This document shows positions 59,411-64,000 of a DNA stretch of 64,000 nucleotides, piece by piece. The notes beneath the pieces are model-generated. The model worked only from the letters and a program-made list of their open reading frames with translations, had not been told where the DNA came from and did no database searches. The position numbers and the translations under genes are program-made. Numbering within the stretch: the stretch's first letter is position 1; each line of letters starts with the position of its first letter. Source of the DNA: Clostridium beijerinckii HUN142 (GTDB lineage: Bacteria; Bacillota; Clostridia; Clostridiales; Clostridiaceae); assembly GCF_000621745.1 (NCBI RefSeq), contig NZ_KK211336.1:394876-458875 (forward strand). Direction: 5' to 3'.

Positions 59411-60775
59411 TTAACTAATTGTAGCATGTCCAATGTTTTTGGGTAAAAATATTACTTCAATTACTGGATATAACATTAATAGACCAAGGAAAACAAAGCC
59501 TAATTTATAAGAGATAGTAATTGAAAAGAAAATTTGTAGTAAATTAACAACAACTGTAATAATTGATATACCCATTCCTTGTGCTAATGTTGAAACTACG
59601 GCATTCAAAGTATTTGCGCTATTCCGATCTTGAGGGGCTATTTCAGAAAAGCTTAGTCCATTGTAAGCAGTTAAGGCTAATGAACGTCCTACACCTGAAA
59701 CTAGCGCAAGAAACATTATCCAAGCAGGAAAAGTATTAATTTGAATGAATGCTAAAGCAATTGATGTAATAAACACCATTCCAAATGATGATAATAGTGC
59801 ACCGCGATAGCCTAATTTACGAATAATTATATTTGTAAAAGGTTTAATTCCAATGTTTCCAACAAAAATAAATAACACGTAACTTCCGGCTTTTACTGCT
59901 GACCATTGAAAGACTGTTTGTAAAAAAATTGTTAATATGTACGGTAATGCTCCAACACATAGCCATAGAACAGATCCACTTGTTTGGAATATTCTAAAAG
60001 AAGTTATTTTTAGTGAATCAAGTGAAAATAGTGGATTATTTGATTTTTTTAAGTGCCTGAAAACTATAAATCCAAGTATTATTCCTAAAATTACTAATCC
60101 TAGCGCGCTAAGCCAATAATCTTTTCCGTGAGTGGCTATTTCTGCTCCAACTAAAATTATGCCTGATGAAAGTGCAATTTCTATAAATCCTATGAGATCA
60201 AATGAAGTTTTATTTTTTACTTTATCAGTATCAATTAATTTTGCTCCTATTAATGCTGTAATTAAACCTATTGGTACATTAATTAAAAAAATCCATTGCC
60301 AGTTCCAGTAGGTAACAATAAATCCACCAACTAAAGGTGCTATTGCTGGCGCGATTAGTGCAGGCCAAACTAAGTAACTAATCATTTTTAATAGCTGTGA
60401 AGCTGGTGTTTTTTCTAGCACAATCAGCCTTGCGGTAGGTGTCATCAATGCACCAGAAATTCCTTGTATAATTCTCATTATCAAAAGGAAAGAGAAATTA
60501 GGCGCTAGTGCACTGCTTAAGGAACTAATGGTAAAGAGGATGACAGCAATAATCCAAATTTTCTTTTTCCCAAATTGATTAGCCATCCATCCACTTAAGG
60601 GAATAAAAATCGCAACTGTGATCAAATACACACTAACGAGTAAAGCAATTGTTGATGAACCCGTATGAAAATATTGGGCCATTTTAGGTAGTGCAGTTGT
60701 TACGATTGTTCCATCTAAAATCTCCATAAAGAGACTAGCAGCCATTAATAAAGCTACTTTTATTTCTTTTGTCAT
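59411..60775 (-). CDS. MFS drug transporter, DHA2 (EmrB/QacA-like) family
   Basis: A 454-residue transporter with about 14 membrane helices. It has the DHA2 motif near the start (EILDGTIVTTALPKMA), motif A (GWMANQFGKKKIW) and motif C-like RIIQGISGALMTPTARLIVL. These pumps export drugs or toxic compounds by proton antiport. I start at ATG 60775, with GGTGAT just upstream; an alternative ATG at 60787 overlaps the PadR stop. The gene is coupled to padR, which probably represses both. The substrate is unknown. Confidence 0.92.
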   Translation of the reverse strand: MTKEIKVALLMAASLFMEILDGTIVTTALPKMAQYFHTGSSTIALLVSVYLITVAIFIPLSGWMANQFGKKKIWIIAVILFTISSLSSALAPNFSFLLIMRIIQGISGALMTPTARLIVLEKTPASQLLKMISYLVWPALIAPAIAPLVGGFIVTYWNWQWIFLINVPIGLITALIGAKLIDTDKVKNKTSFDLIGFIEIALSSGIILVGAEIATHGKDYWLSALGLVILGIILGFIVFRHLKKSNNPLFSLDSLKITSFRIFQTSGSVLWLCVGALPYILTIFLQTVFQWSAVKAGSYVLFIFVGNIGIKPFTNIIIRKLGYRGALLSSFGMVFITSIALAFIQINTFPAWIMFLALVSGVGRSLALTAYNGLSFSEIAPQDRNSANTLNAVVSTLAQGMGISIITVVVNLLQIFFSITISYKLGFVFLGLLMLYPVIEVIFLPKNIGHATIS

Positions 60776-60780
60776 TCTTA

Positions 60781-61308
60781 TCACCATTCTTTCTTCAGTT
60801 CATGTTTAAACTCTTTAATCCAATCAATTGCAACATTTGCCTGCTGTAGTCGTAATTCAAATCTTTTACTTGCATACCAGTGATCTTTTGAATTTTCCTC
60901 AGCTAATTTTTTTAGTGCAAATTGCGTATCTTCAATTATCTCTCTTTGTTCTTGATCGAATTGATCCAATAGTTGCATTTGTTGGTCTAGTGTAAGGTGC
61001 TGCATTACATCAAGTTTAATTAAATATATATCAGCAGTATGGGCTCCACTTGGAACAGGCATTTTCATTAGCTCAAAAAAACGTTCTTTTCCTTTTTCCG
61101 TAATTGTAGCCATTTTCTTATTTTTTCCGTGTGATTCTACGTTAGTTATTTCTAAAAAACCATCATTCTCTAATTTTTCAAGCAATGGATAAATTACTCC
61201 ATAGCTGACTTTGCGATGACGTCCTAAAGAAGCTTGTAAGGCATTACGTAGATCATAACCACTTTGTGGTTCTTCCATTAATTCGCCTAAAATAAAAAGT
61301 TCATTCAT
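60781..61308 (-). CDS. PadR-family transcriptional repressor
   Basis: A 175-residue regulator. The winged helix is MNELFILGELMEEPQSGYDL, then RHRKVSYGVIYPLLEKLEND and ATITEKGKERFFELM; the C-terminal half is a long dimer helix (QEQREIIEDTQFALKKLAEE). PadR proteins repress efflux genes and are released by the drug. The start is ATG 61308, behind GGAGGAA. It overlaps or abuts the MFS gene, and its promoter contains the inverted repeat at 61325-61371. Ligand unknown. Confidence 0.9.
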   Translation of the reverse strand: MNELFILGELMEEPQSGYDLRNALQASLGRHRKVSYGVIYPLLEKLENDGFLEITNVESHGKNKKMATITEKGKERFFELMKMPVPSGAHTADIYLIKLDVMQHLTLDQQMQLLDQFDQEQREIIEDTQFALKKLAEENSKDHWYASKRFELRLQQANVAIDWIKEFKHELKKEW

Positions 61309-61324
61309 TATTTTTATTTCCTCC

Positions 61325-61375
61325 AATATATCTTTTAGATATATCCAATATATATCTAAAAGATATATATTGCAA
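61325..61375 (-). promoter_or_regulatory. padR-MFS promoter with inverted-repeat operator
   Basis: On the complement, TTGCAA (61370-61375) and TATATT (61347-61352) are 17 bases apart. The spacer and the region after the -10 box contain two mirror copies of ATATCTTTTAGATAT-type sequence (ATATATCTTTTAGATATAT and ATATATCTAAAAGATATAT), a long inverted repeat that is a likely PadR operator. Confidence 0.8.
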
Positions 61376-61609
61376 GTCATTTTTATAAAAAACTTTTAAA
61401 ATTATAAAGAATTTAATTATGGATATTGTTTAGGAGGATGCTAATATGATTTAAATAGTAAAGAATGTTTTGTATAAAATGATTTGGTAAATAACATCAC
61501 AATATAGAAATAATTGCGTCTTATAGAACAATAAACGTAACTGATGATACATACTATTTTTCAGTATTATGATATTATATTTTCCAAAAGATAGGATAGG
61601 AGAATTTTT

Positions 61610-62371
61610 ATGACAAGATGTGAAAAGCAGAGAAATTTTTTGAAGTCTAATTTTGATGAATTCAAAAATATAAAAACTGATAAAATGAAAGGCATACCCC
61701 AGCCAGATAGCATAAAATCTTATGATTCACAATCTAAAATTGTTGTTTTACCAAAGGTAAGTGAAGAAACTGTAACGAATTCTAATATTTATAAGTGTAT
61801 AGGTAATAGAAGAAGTACAAGGCTTTATGCTGAAAAGTCTATGAATCTTGAAGAATTGTCATATCTATTATGGGCTACTCAAGGAATTACTGAAACTAAT
61901 AAAGCTGGTTTAACTTTAAGAACAGTTCCTTGTAGTGGGGCAACGCATTCTTTTGAAACATATTTATTTATTATGAATGTTGATGGGATACAAAAAGGTA
62001 TTTATAGATATCTACCAGTAGAGCATAAACTTTTATTCATGTTTGAATTGGATGAAATTGACAATAAAATAGATGAAATTACTTTAGACCAGCCTTTTGT
62101 ACCTAACTTTGCAAAGAAAGCTGCTGTTTTATTTGCTTGGAGCACGACTCCATATCGTTCAGAATGGAAGTTTGATATTACGGCACATAAAAAGATTTTA
62201 ATAGATGTTGGCCATGTATGCCAAAATCTTTATTTATCCAGTGAATCAATCAAAGCAGGTGCATGTGCTATAGGAATTTATGATCAAAAGATGATAGACA
62301 CTCTTTTGAGGTTAGATGGAGATGAAGAATTTATTATATATCTTGCAGCTGTTGGAAAAAAGAAAGAATAA
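61610..62371 (+). CDS. SagB/ThcOx-type nitroreductase-fold oxidoreductase
   Basis: A 253-residue flavoprotein. Signature parts are CIGNRRSTRLYAEKSMNLEE, SYLLWATQGIT, RTVPCSGATHSFETYLFI, GIYRYLPVEHKL and LIDVGHVCQNLYLSSESIKA. SagB-type enzymes bind FMN; some oxidise azolines in modified peptides, but most stand-alone clostridial copies have no peptide cluster, and none is seen here. AGGAGA precedes ATG 61610. Monocistronic with a terminator. Likely a general flavin oxidoreductase; substrate unknown. Confidence 0.9.
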   Translation: MTRCEKQRNFLKSNFDEFKNIKTDKMKGIPQPDSIKSYDSQSKIVVLPKVSEETVTNSNIYKCIGNRRSTRLYAEKSMNLEELSYLLWATQGITETNKAGLTLRTVPCSGATHSFETYLFIMNVDGIQKGIYRYLPVEHKLLFMFELDEIDNKIDEITLDQPFVPNFAKKAAVLFAWSTTPYRSEWKFDITAHKKILIDVGHVCQNLYLSSESIKAGACAIGIYDQKMIDTLLRLDGDEEFIIYLAAVGKKKE

Positions 62372-62378
62372 AATATTA

Positions 62379-62415
62379 AACCAGTGGGACATAAACATAT
62401 CTCACTGGTTCTGCT
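62379..62415. terminator. Terminator between convergent SagB-type and reductase genes
   Basis: Stem AACCAGTGGGA / TCTCACTGGTT with one G-U pair, T-rich on the right. Confidence 0.78.
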
Positions 62416-62427
62416 TTAATTAGGTTT

Positions 62428-64000
62428 TTATATGTTTTCTGTGATTTTACTAATTCCTACTCTTGCGATAAATTCATTAAAAGTCTCATTCTCTAACTTA
62501 CTTTTTTCAAAGAAAGTTATTATTTTCTCAAGAACTATATGAACCTCAGTAGATTTTACACGGTAGTTTAGATTTTCTGCAAACTGCCCGCCATTGTTTA
62601 GTGTACCACCAAGCCATATGGTAAAGGCTTCCTCGCAGCTATCTTCAGTTTTTATTAGTGCACCTTGAAGGCTAATATCAGCTATATGTTTTTGTCCACA
62701 AGAATTGGGACAACCTGTAAAATGGATACGTAACGGTGTATCTAGTTTGATTTTAGAATCAAGATATTCGATAACTTCTTTAGCACGTTTTTTTGTTTCA
62801 ACAATGGCTAAATTGCAGAATTCTTTACCCGTACAAGAAACTGTGTATCCTGTAAAAATACTTGGATTTGGAGAAAGTTGTTTAAATACATCTTTTTTTA
62901 ATAGAGAAGGTATTTCTTCATCACTTATACCTGTAATAATTAAATTTTGTGATAGTGTAGTTCTAATTTTTCTATCTCCGTATTTTTCTGAAATATGGGC
63001 AAGTTCTAAAAGTTGATCACAAGTAATTTCTCCAAGTGGTAAACTAACACCAATATAGCTTTTGCTATCTTCATTTTGGGAATGTACTCCAAAATAATAA
63101 GAGGCATTCCATGAAGCTAATTTATCATCACCTGAGCTTGGCATATCCCCAGTGAATCCTAATAATTTATTCTTGAATTTTTCTGCTCCCCAGTCAGCTA
63201 CTAAAAACTTTAAGCGGGCTCGAGTACGTTTTTCCCTATATCCATAATTTCTAAAAATAGTACATACACATTCAGCAACCTTTAGCACATCTTCTGGTTT
63301 AACAAATATATCTAGTTTTTGTGCTAAATGGGGGCTTGCTGAAAGTCCTCCTCCAACCCATACGTGGAAACCAATTACGTCCTGATTATTAATTTTTTTT
63401 GTTGCTGGAGTAAAGGCAAGATCATTAATTTGTGCATGAGCTGCATTATGTATACTAGCTGATATTGATATTTTAAATTTTCTTGGAAGATTAGAAAAAT
63501 CCCTGTTTAATAAGAAGAATTTATTAACTTGTTCTACAAGTTCAGTTGTATCCATAAGTTCATCTTTATCAATTCCAGCAAGAGGATTTCCAACTATTGT
63601 TCTAGGGCAATCGTCACAAGCCTCAAAAGGACTTAGGCCACAAGCTTCTAATCTTTCATAAATAGAAGGTAAATCTTCTACCTGAACCCAGTGAAACTGT
63701 ATAGCTCCTCTTGTAGAGACGTTTGCAATTCCACGTCCATAATCTTTAGCAATCTCTGCTAAAACTTTTGCTTGCTCTGAAGTCATTATTCCAGAATTAA
63801 TACGAACTCTCATCATAAAGTATCCCTCTCTTGGCTTTTGTTCGTAAACGCCAGCCCATTTAAATCTATTCATATCTTTAGGCGTTATTGAATCATAACC
63901 TTCCTTCGAATATTTATCAATTATAGTTCCAATTACATCTAAGCCATCCTTTTCAAGTTTTATAATTTCTATGTCATTTAGTCTTTGATTTTTAGACCAA
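62428..64000 (-). CDS. Ferredoxin-dependent nitrite/sulfite reductase, 5' end outside window
   Basis: The frame runs leftward from the window edge to the stop at 62428. The ATG at 63873 is not the true start: upstream codons stay in frame and read LNDIEIIKLEKDGLDVI, the normal N-terminal region of the family, so the beginning is beyond base 64000. The visible protein has both half domains, RGAIQFHWVQ and TTLSQNLIITGI, and the siroheme/4Fe-4S ligands SCTGKEFC and GCPNSCGQ. It reduces nitrite to ammonia or sulfite to sulfide by six electrons from ferredoxin. Which of the two is not decided by these motifs. Confidence 0.9.
   Translation of the reverse strand, partial: WSKNQRLNDIEIIKLEKDGLDVIGTIIDKYSKEGYDSITPKDMNRFKWAGVYEQKPREGYFMMRVRINSGIMTSEQAKVLAEIAKDYGRGIANVSTRGAIQFHWVQVEDLPSIYERLEACGLSPFEACDDCPRTIVGNPLAGIDKDELMDTTELVEQVNKFFLLNRDFSNLPRKFKISISASIHNAAHAQINDLAFTPATKKINNQDVIGFHVWVGGGLSASPHLAQKLDIFVKPEDVLKVAECVCTIFRNYGYREKRTRARLKFLVADWGAEKFKNKLLGFTGDMPSSGDDKLASWNASYYFGVHSQNEDSKSYIGVSLPLGEITCDQLLELAHISEKYGDRKIRTTLSQNLIITGISDEEIPSLLKKDVFKQLSPNPSIFTGYTVSCTGKEFCNLAIVETKKRAKEVIEYLDSKIKLDTPLRIHFTGCPNSCGQKHIADISLQGALIKTEDSCEEAFTIWLGGTLNNGGQFAENLNYRVKSTEVHIVLEKIITFFEKSKLENETFNEFIARVGISKITENI

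Noticed and set aside
61610..62371. Azoline-forming peptide biosynthesis cluster around the SagB-type gene
   Set aside because: No cyclodehydratase or precursor peptide gene was seen nearby; the gene is monocistronic.

Overview
The window is strongly AT-rich DNA with dense genes, AGGAGG-type ribosome binding sites, many short intrinsic terminators and an anaerobic redox gene set (two rubrerythrins, ferredoxin-dependent nitrite/sulfite reductase, iron-sulfur flavoprotein, BFD-type proteins). Together with a GH11 xylanase, YmaF, a CD3324-family regulator, DUF2935, a YugP-type peptidase and a c-di-GMP-II riboswitch this points to Clostridium sensu stricto, probably the saccharolytic/solventogenic group near C. 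beijerinckii. The species call is an inference. No rRNA, tRNA, CRISPR array, phage or intact insertion sequence was seen. Genes run off both ends.

Layout. 1-10 kb: two orphan sugar-binding lipoprotein/periplasmic-type paralogs flank a frameshifted condensation-domain gene and an acetyltransferase; then a small rubrerythrin, an orphan GAF histidine kinase, a small secreted protein and a DUF2334 deacetylase-like protein. 10-20 kb is a metal region: a CsoR-P1B-ATPase operon with a readable promoter and operator, a Mn2+ (yybP-ykoY) riboswitch driving a GDT1/UPF0016 exporter, DUF2935, an FTR1 iron permease, a lipoprotein built from the same repeat as the permease ectodomain, and an FAD-Rieske oxidoreductase. 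19.5-30 kb is a redox block: a MarR regulator with an apparently leaderless promoter and matching operators downstream, then pirin, tandem BFD [2Fe-2S] proteins, nitroreductase, ApbE flavin transferase, a NapH-like membrane ferredoxin carrying three FMN-binding domains, a quinone reductase, a two-component system and an HD-GYP protein.

30-45 kb: YmaF, a CD3324 regulator behind a short upstream ORF and long hairpin, an ABC-F protein, an AraC-GH39 fusion that lacks the expected catalytic nucleophile, an iron-sulfur flavoprotein, a chemoreceptor controlled by a c-di-GMP-II riboswitch with an overlapping terminator, two tiny ORFs, a DUF5105 lipoprotein, TerC, rubrerythrin and a secreted GH11 xylanase. 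45-64 kb: a formylglycine-enzyme-like lipoprotein, class I aldolase, a second Mn2+-type riboswitch ahead of a YugP peptidase and FtsH, a choline-binding-repeat protein behind an array of palindromes, peroxiredoxin, a LytTR regulator plus LiaF-like membrane protein with 21-bp-phased direct repeats, an acetyltransferase, a DUF2975-XRE-DUF2975 cassette, a B12-radical SAM protein, a decayed transporter tail, CBS protein, a PadR-MFS pair, a SagB-type oxidoreductase and the nitrite/sulfite reductase.

How they fit: metal homeostasis (Cu, Mn, Fe), peroxide defence and flavin/iron-sulfur electron transfer dominate, with c-di-GMP signalling represented both by a putative phosphodiesterase and by a riboswitch. 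The most promising candidates for something not well described are the MarR-controlled redox block ending in a triple-flavinylated membrane electron conduit, the shared FTR1/lipoprotein repeat, the Mn riboswitch in front of YugP-FtsH, and the LytTR/LiaF-like two-gene system.
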